A stretch of 64,000 nucleotides of DNA. Source: Sarcocystis neurona. Lineage: Eukaryota > Apicomplexa > Conoidasida > Eucoccidiorida > Sarcocystidae. This document shows positions 11,875 to 24,207 of the stretch, one piece after another (position 1 is the stretch's first letter; each line of letters begins with the position of its first letter). The stretch covers positions 1,093,211 to 1,157,210 of the forward strand of contig KL647303.1 in NCBI GenBank assembly GCA_000727475.1. Direction: 5' to 3'. Under the pieces are notes generated by a model. That model was not told the DNA's origin. It ran no database searches and saw only the letters and a program-made list of their open reading frames with translations. Made by a program: the position numbers and the translations under genes.

Positions 11875-14800
11875 TCAGGAGCAGCTGCTGTTCAGACGCG
11901 GCTGGTGTCGTTGTTGTTGCAGTAGCCGCTGCGACTTCTTTAGCTGAGGCGTCGTCACTACCGCCTCCTGGTGCTGCTGCTGCTGCTTGTGGTAGATTGC
12001 ACGAGGGAGAGCAGCAGCGTGAGGCCTGTCCTTAGCGTAGACGGCAGCAGAAGGAGCGTGTTGCTGGGTTTCGGCTGCGTGAAAAAGCTTCCCATTTTCT
12101 TCTTCCTCTTCGCTGTCGTCTCCTGTATTTTCTGCAGCAGCACCAGCAGTTCGAGCAGGAGCAACAGCAGGAGCAGCACGAAAAGAAGTCGAAGCGCGAC
12201 CGGAGAGAAGCGGAGCAGGAGCAATTCCGCGAGACCGACGAGGAGAAGCACCAGCAGCGGGAAGAGAGGAGGGAAACGAAGGAGGAGCGACCGGGAGACG
12301 GGTGCGCTGCATCACTGCTGCAGCAGGCGATTCAAACGACATGTTCTCATCATACAAACCAGGAGGTGCTCGTTCATAAGACCTCCTCGACGAGAAGGGA
12401 GGAAAAACGTGGGCGGGTCCCGCTTCTGCTGGTTGTCTTTCCTCGTCTGTTATGTCTCTCTCCTCTCCGTCTTCTGTTGCTGCTTGCCTCTGCCGCACCA
12501 GTAAGTATCGAGACGCCTCCTGCTCGCCACCACACGCAAAATCTGGTGTTCTGCTGCGTGATATCTGCAGATCTTCCTCTTGAACATTTCTTGCTGCTGC
12601 TGACGCTGTGCCCGCAGCCTCTGCTGTACCTGGTACACCTGTTTGGCCTGCTTCCGCCTCTCCGCAGAGGTAGGCGCCGCGCTCCCACACCACAGGTGCA
12701 GGCGACATCCCGCCCAACTTCTCGTCCTTCTCTTTTTCTCTATGACTGTCTTTGCCTCTGCCCTGCCCTGCGCTGCTGCTGGTGTCCCCGCGACTGCTGC
12801 TGTAAGCGCTGCTGTCGTGGCTCCTCCTCCTATGACTGCTGTCATCCCTGCTGCTGTCGCTGCAGCCGTTGCTGCTGTACCTGTGGAACGACGGATGCTG
12901 TTGCTCGTGCTGGAGCACCTCTTCGCCTATCGAACCTTGGCGATCCCTCAAAGGAGGTTCCCTTTCGGACCTTACAAGTCCGGGTTGCTCCTCGACTGCT
13001 GTACGTACACCCCAGTTGTGTCCAGGGCTAGCAGGTACGTTTCCTTGTTCATAGTCGGCCAGATGTCGTCGTTCACTTGTACTTGCACCTACCGGGTTGT
13101 TCTCAAAAAACGCTATCTTCTCTGCCTTTGTCGAGTAAATACCTGCTTCTCCACTTACGGCCTGTGAGCTTCTCGATTCTTCCTTCCGGTGTTCTTTCAG
13201 TGTTCGCACATGTGGTCTTTTTTCTGCTTCTACACCTTCCAGAGGCAAAGTTCCTTTTCCTTCTCCCGTTTCCTCCTCATCCTCTTCATTCGAAAACAGC
13301 GGGGGCTCTGCAGGAATTGAGGCCAGTGTTTCTGTTGCAAGCGGCCCTCTATATCCCACACTTGCTGCTGCTGGCGGTGCTGCTGTTGCTGCGCTCGAGA
13401 GCTGTCCTGCTGCTGGGAACGGTGTTGCTGCCGTTGATGAAGCTGCGGCATCAGAATCCAGTAGCCCTTCCGCTGCAGCAGCAGAGGACGCGTTGCTGCT
13501 TTCTTTGTCTAACGTGTGTCCTGCTCCTCCTCCTCCTCCTTCTCTTCCCACGGTTGCACTGCTACTGCACGCGGCAAACCGCTGGCCTCTTGCTCTGGAC
13601 GCTGCAGCAGCAGCAACTGCTGCTGCCTCTACTGTCTCTGCTCCTTCTGTTGCTGTCCGTGTAGCAGCGGGTGTACAAGGTCTGGGAGACGCGTCGGCAG
13701 AAGAAACAGCAATGACGAACCCCAGTTCCTGACTTGTTGCTGTTGCTGCTTCTACTGTGTGCATCCCACGTGCGTCTGCGCCGCCGCCGCTTCTTATTAA
13801 TCCTCCTATTTTTCTTCGACGTCCTTCACCGCCTAGTTTTGCATATCCTTCGGCTTCCTCTATAGCCCTTCCTTCAGCGAGTACCTCCTCTGCTTTTGCT
13901 GTATCTCTTCCTTGTTCTTCTCCACCGTCGGCTGCGCCGTCTCTTGCTGCTGCTTCTTCGTGAGCACGACGGCGCCCGCCTGCGAGCGGACCCTCTTGCC
14001 TCACTTCTCTCGTGCTGATGCTGCTGTCGCTGTTTATTCGAGAATCGCTGCCGTAACTGCTGCCTTCTGCAGCAGCTGCTTCTGTTTCTCCTGCTCCCTG
14101 AAGGGTTGGCCTTTCCCTACTGCTCGAGTCAGCAAGTTTCTCTTCTTCCGGCAAAACCACTTCTGGTTGCTCCTCTCTTCCCCTTCTCGATTCTTCCTCT
14201 CTTCCTGCTGCTGTTCTCTCCGTGTGCTCCGGTCCTGGATATCCTGCCGCTAGTGTTGCTTTATTTGACGCTCTTGCTGCTGCTAGTGCAGCTGCACGCA
14301 AAGCTCTCACTTCCTCGTATTTCCTCTCTCCCCCTTCCGCTGCCGCTGATGCTGCTGTCACTGCTGCTCCCGGTTCTGCTGCTGCTGCTGGTGTTGCTCC
14401 TTGTCCTCTTTCTTCTTCTTCTTCTTCCTCTCCCCCTTCTTCTTCTTCTTCGCTTCCTCTTCCTTCGCGTTCTACTTTTTCTGCTCCTGCGTCGCGGAGG
14501 TGTGCTCCGGCCGCTGCGGCAGTTCTGCCTTCTTCTTTTGCTGTTACTTTGGTGCGCCTTTCTCCTTGTAGTGCTGCTCTTGTTGCCGCTGCTGCTGCCG
14601 CTTCTTCCGCTTCGGCTCTGCGCAGCGCTGCCGCCTTCAGAGCTGCTTCTCTGCTGCTGAAAATCGCCGGGCGCCGCAGCGGCGGTGCGGCACCCGCGGC
14701 AGATGAGGGAGAAGCAGGCGCATGCATGCGGCCGCTGCTGGCGCTCCTGCTGCTTGGATTCTCCTGCTGCTGCTGTGGCTCGTTTTGTCGGCTTCCCTCC

Positions 14801-16296
14801 TCGCCGGCGCTGTTGCGACGCCTTACAGTCGGTGAAAAAGAAATGGACCTCAGCAGCAGGCCATACGCCCCTCCGATCCCTTTCTTCTTCCTTCCATGCG
14901 CAGAAGGAGACGAAGGAGCAGCAGGAGTAGAAGCAGCAGCCGGAGAAGAAGAAGCAGCAGGAGAGGGGCAAGAGCTGGGAGAAAGCGCCAGTCCGGGAGA
15001 AAAAGACGTCCCAGCAGCAAGACAAGAAGGAAGTCCATTGCGAGAAGCGCTTTTGTACCGCAGATTATCTGTTGACCCGAGAAGCAGCAACTTCTTCCGT
15101 TCGGCTTCGTCTCTCTCTTCTCCATCTCGAGAAATCCCCTCCTACGCAGCACGCAGAGCCACCGTCCACCGTCCTCTATAATATTATATATACAAATACA
15201 CGTGCACATACATATATATATATACATATGCATATGCGTACCTACGCAGATACACAGACATATACGTATGTAAATATATATATATATAGCGCCATACGCT
15301 TTTCCTCTCTGTCTTCCTCTCTGTTGACCCAATCTATTACACGCTATCTCTTTCTCTCTCTCTGTCTCCTTTACTTTCTCTCTCTATATATACATATGGT
15401 ACACATGTGTATGCGTGTGTAGTACACTCTGAGAGAAAAGAACGCAGATAACCACTTTATCAGCTGGATGAGGAAAAAAAAATTCTCTCTACATATCTAC
15501 ACGCCTGTGATCCACACGCATATCTATGCGCGTAAGGCAGAGACAAACGCTTACATATGCATATATATATATATATATCGTACAGGCAGGTGTACGGGTA
15601 GGTGAATGAACATACACACACACACACATATACGTAAAGATCACACAGAAGTCAATAATATAAACACGCATGAATACACATATATATAGGTAGTTCGTAC
15701 GCATACGTAGGGTTGCGACAGAGAGAAAATGAACAAGAATCTTCTATAATTAAAACACCAAATCCACATGTACACATATATACATACACCCACGCAGTTA
15801 CATATATATATATATATATATATATATACGTCTTGTCACTCATGCATATATTTATATTTATAAACACACAAATGGGTATACAGATACAGATATAAAAGAA
15901 TACCTCTGAGGAACAATATACGTGCACATTATATATACATATATATATGAGACAAGTACCTATCTATCTATCGATCGATCGATCAATCTATCTATCTGCA
16001 GCTTGATCCATATCTATCAATATATATACACGGTCACTGGAGTGACATCTATACTTGCAAGCATACATACACACAGACATGTCCAAGCATTTCTTGTTTA
16101 CATATACGTATATACGTATATGTGTATGGGATCAAGGACGTATGTACATATGCTAAACGAAGAACAGAGTCTTACATCAGGTATACGCAGGACACGCAAG
16201 TTTTTCTTGCTTTGTGTTTGTAGGGAAAGCGGAATGTCTACTCACTTCTACACACACCGGTCTTCAGGAGTGCATGTGTGCCTGCATATATATACT

Positions 16297-16327
<31 letters not shown>

Positions 16328-19300
16328 CTACATAGACATGTAGACACATGTATATAATAAATAGGTGGGCCACTGAAGATGCCTGCAAAAGAAGATGTCT
16401 ATGGTAAAACAATAGTGGAGTCTGCGCGTCGATACAGCTGTGACCCAGAGGAGCAGCAGCATTTAGAGAGAAGTTTCTCGCACGTATATGTCAGAGGAAG
16501 AGAACTTCACGCAAAAAAGAGAAGAAACACCTCCTACATCTTGAATTTACACGTGCGCCCCTGACGGAAAACATGTCGACGCTGATCTCCGGTTCCGCTG
16601 GTTACCACGACTGTCCCACGACAAGCACTTAGACGAGGGGCAGATTCAACAGCAGATTTTGTCCTGGTAGTAGACAGGGCAAGCACAGCAGAGAGTAGAG
16701 CGCTTCGCTCTAACTGCAGTGAAACTTGACGCCAGACGGCTCTTCGCAAATTATTATCTCTTGCTTGCTCCACAGCAAATACGGGAGAACTAATTTCCTT
16801 ACGTGCCACGAAAGGAAGGGATAGCGACTGGCAGATGGAGGAGAATCAGAAGCAGCAAAACTGTAGCGAGCGGGATCCGTAGCTGTGTCTTCTCTTCTGC
16901 CTTCGTCTTCTTCTTCTTCTGCAGAGAGTTCTCCCAGCCTTGGATGCCGTGCTGCTGCAGATGCGTATTCTACCTCTTCTTCTTCTTCGACTCTTACACT
17001 TCCCTCGTCTCTTGCTGCTACTGCTGCGTCTTCTCCGGCTGCACGCGTCCCACGCGCTGCTGCTGCTTCTCCTTTTCTTCCTCTCCATGGAGCCGCTGCT
17101 GCTCCCTGGTCTCGCCTGCCTGCAGTTTCCCCTTCGTCTTCGGCGGCTTCTTCGCGCGCTGCTGCCGCTGCTGCGTGCGCCTGCAGCCGCTGCGCTGCAG
17201 CAGCAGTCGTTGCTCGAAAACTACTCAAAGGCAAACCTGCTGCTGCCGCTGTCTCCTGTTGCCCACATTCATCGCCATAGGGCGGAGACGAAGGACAGGA
17301 GAAGGATGTCACATAGGCAGGCTGCTGCTGCTGCTTCCATGCAGCCGAACTGTCCCTACCTCCAACAGCAGCAGCGTCAACGCCCCTGGTAGCAGCACTA
17401 GTACTCCTACTCTGCTCTGCTGGGGCAGCAGCATCCGCAGACGAAGAAGCAACGGTAGATTCTTTTCCTATCAAAGCAGAAAGAGGACGCCGTAGCCAGC
17501 GTCGTGCCTTGGGCTGCGTCCCCGAGCGAGATCTGCTCAGCTCTCTGCCTGACGCAGAAGCAGCTACAGAATCAGCAGCACGCGAGGCAGAAGAAGAAGC
17601 AGCAGTAGGGGAGGAGGAAGCAGCAGCAACAGAAGAAGAAACCGCAGACCCAGGAGAGGCAGCACAAGTGGGGTAGGAGGTAGACGCAGAAGTAGTAGAG
17701 GCAGCAGCAGCTGTATCAGAAGGAAATGTAGGCACCGCCAACGTCGAAGAAGCAAACGAAGAGGGCGACCACGGGGCAACAGCAGTAGTCGTAGCACCCG
17801 AAGACGCAGTACATGCAGCAGCAGTTGCGCGGGAGGCAGGAGTCGCCGGCGCGGCCGCAGCAGCGGAAGATGATGTTGTTGTATCAGAAAAAGATGGAAC
17901 TGGCTGCCAGCGCTCCCAGCGGTCTTCCGTTTCCATGTGCCGCCACATTGATGCTGCTGCTTCTTCGTTTCCTCCAAGAATTGTCTCTGTGGTCGCCGCT
18001 GCTGCCTCTCCCTTTCCGACGTCTTTGTGTCTAACCATCCCTGCGGCTGCTACGAGCTTCCCTTGCGCAGGTAGCGGCGGTGACGGCGCCCCTGCTGTGT
18101 GGGGGGCGGCCGCTGCCGCACGACCAGCCGCGGCATCATCTCCAGCACTGCGCAGCAGCTCTTCTGCATTTGCCTGCGTCCTGGATCCCGTCCTGCTCGG
18201 AGACTCGACGAACCCTGCTCCTCGCCCGTCCTGCTGCTCCTCCTGCGTGTCTGCCGCTTCTCCTGCTCCCGATGTGTCGGGCCAAGAGGCAGTAGCAGCA
18301 GATGGCAACGCGTGTTGAGACCGTCGTCTTTCGCTTATTTCGTAGTTCCGGTCTGCGTCCTGTTGCTGCGGCTCCCCCCCTTCCTGTACCTTCTGCTGCA
18401 GCAGCCGCACCACGTCGCAGCAGACACACACAGGCAATACGCGCAAAGTGACACCGCCTCTCGCAGTGCCCCTCCTGTCATCGCTGCTGCTGCCGCTTTA
18501 ACGGGGCCGCTGCTGCACCTGCTGCTGCCGTTAGTAGTGCCGTGGGTAGTGCTGCTGTGATATGTGCTGCTGCTGTCATGCCTGCAGCGGCGGCTGCTAA
18601 CGCTGCCACTGCATCTGTGGCTGCTGCTGCTGTAGATGCTTCTGTTGCTGCGGCTGCTGTAGCTGCTGCTGCTGGGGCTGCGGTGGCTAATATCGCTACC
18701 GCGCGACTGCTGTGGCTATTGCAGCTACCTCTGTCGCTGCATTTATTAGCGCGGCAATTATCAGCAGCTGCTGATAGGCTAGCGCTGCTGCTGCTACGTT
18801 AGCACTGATGCTGCTACGCTTGCGCTGCTGCTGCTACGTAAGCGCTGATGGTGCTACGCTTGCGCTGTTGCTGCTACGCTAGCGATGCTGGTGCTGCGCT
18901 AGCGATGCTGCTGCTACGCTAGCGATGCTGGTCCTGGTGACGTCTTTCCTTCTGCTGTCGGTTCTGCTGCTGGACGAGGCGGGCTGCAGCTGTTGTTGCA
19001 ACTGTCGCTGCTCCTTTGATGCTGCCGTTTTCCTGCAATTCTACAATTGCACTCGAGCTGCAATTGCCAGCAGAACCGAGAATAACCCTAACGTGTTCGC
19101 ATGCATCCAGGCAATGAGAACGTTATCTGTAGGACTGGAGAGAGAGTCTTCTGCGTTCTCGCCAGCAACACATTCAAAGACTACGCGTTACACGACCGAC
19201 GCATGCATTCACTCATGTACATTCCAGCTCCGCGCGGCCTGCGCCACGCCATACTCCCGCGCATGCGCCGTTTTTTTGTCGTTAGCCGTGCGCACGCAGG

Positions 19301-20277
19301 TGATCAGGTGCATGCCACCGCCAGCGTTATTTACCGCATTCATTCCGCCCGCAGTGCGATGCCCGTAGCCCCGCACGCCCACGCGAGAAACTTCACCCGC
19401 CGCACCGCATGCATGCGGCCACAGCTAGCTAGGCGCGGGTGGGTCTCCGACCTATGCATTGGTGTGCAGCCACAGCTGCTACCTGGCCGCGGTTGAGTCT
19501 GTCACCTATACATGGGAGCAGCTGCAGCTAGCTGGCCGCCGGTGGGATTTCGGCCTGCGCACTGGAGCAGCTGCAGCTAGCTGGCCCGAGGTGAGTCTGC
19601 CGCCTATGCACCGAAGCAGCTGCTCCGAGCTGGCCGCTCCTGGGTCTGTGGCCTGTACATCCCCATCTAGTTAGGCGCGAGCAGGTCTATAGCGATGAAG
19701 CCACAGCTACGCAAGCATGCATGGATCTTCGACGCACACACAAACGACGCGCGTGCGCCTACCACAAGCCACCCACGCAGATGCGTCTCTGCGCGTGTCT
19801 GCGTACAGCGCGACAGCAGCCGGCAACGCGGATAGGAGTCAGCAGAAAAGCGACACACGTGGATGTGCTGTCGAGCCTGGGCGAACAGGTGGCTCGGCGA
19901 GCTAGCTACGGGTCTCTGCAAGCATGCGCAGCTGTGAACAATGGACGAGAAAAAGGCGTGCAGCAAAAAAGAAAGCCTTACACTTCGGCGAAAGGTAGGA
20001 GTGCTGCGCGCACGTCTGTATGCAGCAGGCCACTGGAAAAGTGTCCCCCAGGAGCGAAGTCCAGCCTCTCCATCGCCGTCTCTCTGCTGCTTCTCCCTCG
20101 CCTCCTGTCGCTGCTCCTTCACTTCTTCTGTGTCTCTCCTTCGCAACGCCGCCGCTGCTCCTTCCTGTTCCTTTTCTTCCTCGGCTGCTGTTCCTGCTCG
20201 TCCCCGGGCACTCCTCTCCTCCTTCGCTTTGCGGTGGGCGTGTGCCGCCGCGGCGGCAGCAGCGGCTTCCAGCTCCT
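11875..20277 (-). CDS. Very large Ser/Ala/Gln/Glu-rich protein, at least three exons (5' end not found)
   Basis: Exons in transcription order: about 20275-19982, 18395-16803 and 15141-11875. Donors are AGT/GTAAGG (19981) and CAC/GTAAGG (16802); acceptors are CTGCAG/CAG (18396) and GCGTAG/GAG (15142). All joins are phase 0. The first exon is a charged, Ala-rich helix (EELEAAAAAAAAHAHRKAK). The second is Ser/Thr/Ala-rich, with patches such as AWKQQQQPAYVTSFSC and an acidic EEEEEVEYA. The third adds over 1080 residues, with EEEEEGGEEEEEEE, Ser-rich and Arg-Ser-rich segments and few hydrophobic residues. At least 1,700 residues are encoded, almost all predicted disorder. Low-complexity amino-acid runs from CAG repeats are typical of Eimeria proteins. 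No catalytic domain was seen, and function is unknown. The 3' end is uncertain because alternative frames past 11877 stay Gln-rich and open. Confidence 0.65.
15178..16360. repeat. AT-rich microsatellites inside the 16802-15142 intron
   Basis: TATATA, CATACA and GATA/ATCT runs (for example 15200-15290, 15556-15580, 15800-15830, 15960-15985, 16303-16330) fill most of this proposed intron. No exon-like frame was seen within it. Confidence 0.8.
18781..18930. repeat. 20-bp minisatellite, about 7.5 copies
   Basis: Units of 20 bases, such as AGCGATGCTGCTGCTACGCT, start at 18781 and every 20 bases up to 18921. The period is not a multiple of three, so the array cannot encode a repeated peptide in one frame. 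This fits its place in the proposed intron 19981-18396. Confidence 0.85.
19418..19664. repeat. 49-bp degenerate GC-rich tandem repeat with CAGCTAGCTGG
   Basis: Three units start with GCAGCTGC at 19518, 19567 and 19616 (period exactly 49). Two more diverged units lie upstream (about 19418 and 19466). Each has a CAGCTAGCTGGCC core and ends in a GCCTATGCAC-like segment. The array lies in the proposed intron of the large minus-strand gene. Related words (CAGCTAGCT, GCATGCATG) recur around 61980-62450. Confidence 0.75.
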
Positions 20278-20690
20278 CTGCAGCGGAAGCAAAAGCAGCA
20301 GCAGCAGTAAGGGGCGCAGCACAGTGAACAACAAGGCGTAGCCAAACAGACGGCGCGCAGCGGCAACAACAGCAGTAGTACTGCTCAGAGTAACAGCACA
20401 AACAACGGGGCGCAGCCAAGGACACGGCGCAGCCAAGGAGACGGCGCAGTCAACGAGACGGCGGAGCAGTCGAAGCAGCAACAGCACACCAGAACCAACT
20501 GCACTCAGGAATAGCTGCAACGTTAGCGCACGTGCACGTCATCTTTCCCTGGGCTGCTGTCGCTGGTGACTGCGCGCTGTCTCGCTATATTTGCTCGTCT
20601 ACTGCTGCTGCGGGGCTGCGTTCAGCCAGCACCTATACGCGATTCTTCCTCGCACACCTTTTTTCTACACATGCTCTTCAACGCACACAC
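20278..20690. other. CAG-rich (plus strand) tract next to a minus-strand 3' splice site
   Basis: From 20278 to about 20520 the plus strand has CAGCAG and GGCGCAGCCAAGG-type repeats. On the minus strand this is a CTG/pyrimidine-rich run leading straight into the CTGCAG acceptor of the exon starting near 20277. It is therefore best read as intron 3' end. No further exon was recognised up to 20690. Confidence 0.5.
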
Positions 20691-23660
20691 ATTATATCCA
20701 AAGGCCACGTATACCTACAATATACACATATATACTCTATACTTGATATAGAGTATATATGTATTAGATATTTATAATACTTATATATAACCCATATATA
20801 TATAAAATAAAAACATAGGACATATATGATTTAAATATACTACATATACAAACCCTATATAATATATATATAATAAACGAATGCACATTGCATATATATA
20901 TATATATATATTATATATAATATATAACACACTCATATATTACGCCATACATATATGAACATACCGCACATCCATCTTTACACAAGCGTCTCGGTAATAT
21001 ACTGATACGTGGATATAGACCATACACTGCTGTCCACACATATACATCTCTATTCCATATACGCCTCTGCGCTCCATGTAGTGCACATATATAGATGCAC
21101 ACACGCATACGTGTAGCCATGCATGTGGACGTCTGTATACATGCTTCTTGAATAATTATATCTATATTCACATATACACAAGAAAACTTTTTACATAATA
21201 CACACAGGTGTGTCTGTACATGTGTTTGTGTAGAAGGCCACAGATAACACGAGTGCATACACACACGTACGTTGCGAAACACATATATGCATGTATCTAC
21301 AACTATATATATTTATATGGTCTGCAACATATATATACCTATCACAGTCGTTAGGTACGTACACATGTACCACACACATTTACTTACAGTATAAGACTCA
21401 TATACATACATGTCTGACATATATACATACATACATATATATATATATATATGTATTGTCTTCCTCGCTCTCTCTATATAAATATATACACATGGAGATA
21501 CACGTGTAGGTGTATCTCCACAGAAAGGTACGGATAGGTAGATACACAGATATCCATATGTATATCTACGTACGCAGGTACGTACAGGTACGTGTATGGA
21601 TATTCATTCATATCGAAGTGACGCCCTGGTCCTGCAGAGGGGACGTTGCAACGCAGAGCTTCACTGATACGTGTGTGTGCACAGAAAACGGCTTTTCATC
21701 GCTTCCTTCGCCGTTAGGGCAGCATTTAAAAATATCTCCTATGCATGCAGACCTCGTAAAGTACACCGTGTCACCACATTTCCTGCTGGTGTTGCTGCTG
21801 GTATATTGTACATGTAACTGTATACACAAACACTCACTTTTTACATGCATATATATATATATGTAGTAGCTGCGGGTACACACCTGCGTCAGGACATCTT
21901 TTCGTTTCCTATATATATATATATATATATAGGTCTAGCAGTGACTCTCAGAGTACACCCATATATATACTTTAGCTTTCCGTAGTACACCTACCTTCGT
22001 CAATAGAACTGCTGATGCTGTTGATATGTTATACGTATCTCTGTGTTCACAACTCTACATCTCTTACATGTACACGTATGTATATATATATATATACACA
22101 CACACATACTTATGTATATATATATGTATATCATTAGTAGATGCTGGTGGACTAGGTAGCTTCGTCAGCACACCTCTACCTCTCTTAAGGGCATACAAAT
22201 ATCTATCTATCTATCTACATGAATACGTAGGTATACATATGGATATCTGTGTATCTATCTATCCGTACCTTTCTGTCTCTCCCTCTCTCTGTCTCTCCAT
22301 ATATATATATACATATATATATGTACATCTGTTATCTATTTATCTACCAGTCTCTCTCTCTGTATATATTCATATACCTATCAAACTGTATATCGATTTA
22401 TGTGCCTGGGTATATACAAATATCTATCTATCTACATATATATATATATATATAAATATATATATCTATCCATCTGTCTCTCTCTGTATCTGTCTACACA
22501 TCTATCTATCTGTCTCACTCTCTGTATATCTATCAATACATCTATCCATCTGTCTCTCTCTCTATATATACCGATCTATCTATCTATCGACTTATATATA
22601 CATAGACATGTGTATATGTAGTAGCGTCCCTGTTCGTGCGTCAGGACAGTACAGCTCTAAGTTTTTACGTGGATAAACATATGTCTCTCTCTATGTTAGC
22701 GTCCTGGTGTCTGCGCCTCCTTTCTTCTCTATTCACATTTGCAAGGGTACGATTGACGCGCTGCTTGAAAATTCTTCCGTCGTCACTGCTGATGCTGCTC
22801 CTCACCTTTCTGCTGTCGGTTTCCTGCTTGTATGCGTGCGCTCTAGAAGCATCTCACAAGGGGCACCCGTCTTTGCATATATATGTATATATATATTTAT
22901 GTATGAAGCAACTACGCATTTACATGGCCACAGATACATATGTATCTCTCTCTATATATTTATATATGAAACAACTACGTATTCACATATATATATATAT
23001 ATATATTTATGTACCCACAGATACGTAAACAGAGGCACGTATATATATTTGGAACCAATTCATATGTATTTGCTTGAAGCCAGTGTCCTTCTCTACCCGA
23101 AGCAAATACATCTGTCAATACAGATATATATGTATATATATAGACACATACATAGGGTATACATAGAGATAAATGTAGGGGACAAATATATACCCATATG
23201 TGTATAGCCATATATCTATGGAAAACATGGATAGATACTTATTAGGAACAACTCTGCGTGCATATGTGTAGACCAGGTATTCAACTGTATCCGAAGCAAT
23301 TCCACATATACATATATATATATGTATATATATACGTGATGCAGAATATGTATGTGCATATCCATATATGTGGATACACGTATTCAACCGTCCGTGCATG
23401 CGCACACATATACGTACACACACACACACACATTTACGAATAGACGCACATTCACATATTATCGCATCTACTGGCACGGACCGCTGCTGCATATACCTCT
23501 CTCACTCTCTCTTTCTCCGTTGACATTTTCTGCGCGAGCACGTTGTCTACATGTGTGTCTATATATGTATCATATAATGACAGTAGTAGATAGATCGCGC
23601 ATGTGTACACACATATACTGCTATACGCTTATACACACATGCATTTATGTACATATACGT
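20690..23660. repeat. Long TATA/CATA/ATCT microsatellite block
   Basis: Nearly 3 kb of dinucleotide and tetranucleotide repeats: TATATA (20880-20930, 21437-21453, 21910-21932), ATCTATCT (22200-22230, 22420-22600) and TATACATA throughout. Islands of normal composition occur at 21620-21800 and 22640-22860, but no gene was recognised in them. This block separates two minus-strand genes. Confidence 0.85.
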
Positions 23661-23689
23661 AGAGAAAGAGAGAGAGAAGCAGCTATACA

Positions 23690-24207
23690 AAGGTGCAGTT
23701 CCTATTCGCGCGGATGCTGCTGCTGCTGCTGTGTCCTTCTCGGTGCTTCTGCTGCTGACTCATATCTCGTGCTGCGGTATATCTTCTCGCCGGCCCCTCT
23801 CCCCAACTTTGAATTTTCCGCCTTCCACCGCCACTTCCTTCCCGTTGCTGCGCAACAAGCTGCCACTGCTCATCTTGTCGCTGCACCTCGTCTTCATCGT
23901 AATGCGCGGCTACCGCAGCTCACCTGTTGCTGCTGCTATGCTTCATGCTGCTACCGCTGCTCACGTGCTGCTGCTGCTGCTCCTGCGGTTCATGCTGCTA
24001 CCGCTGCTCACCTGTTACCGCTGCTGCGCGTCATGCTGCTGCTGCTGTTCACGCTGCTGTTGTTCGTGCTGCGGCTACCTCTACTGTTCCACTGTTGATA
24101 TTACAAGTGCTGTTCTCCTGTTTGTTTTGTGTGTGTGTGTGTGTGTGTTTGTGTTTGCTGCGGCTGCACTCCGGGGCGCGGCTGCTGCTGCTGATGCTAC
24201 GCTGCTT
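23690..24207. repeat. CTG-rich (plus strand) block beyond the stop of the coiled-coil gene
   Basis: Interrupted CTG/GCTGCTAC triplets with a GT microsatellite at 24128-24148. On the minus strand this follows the TAA at 24208, so it is probably 3' UTR or intergenic. The plus-strand frames across it are Leu/Cys-rich artefacts of the repeat. Confidence 0.6.

Noticed and set aside
14222..15181. 319-codon plus-strand frame
   Set aside because: It is antisense to the phase-supported minus exon 15141-11875; its Ala/Leu/Ser content mirrors the CAG repeat.
22026..22676. 216-codon plus-strand Tyr/Ile/Ser frame
   Set aside because: Translation of TATA/ATCT microsatellites, as are similar frames at 8-9 kb, 15-16 kb, 31 kb and 55-58 kb.
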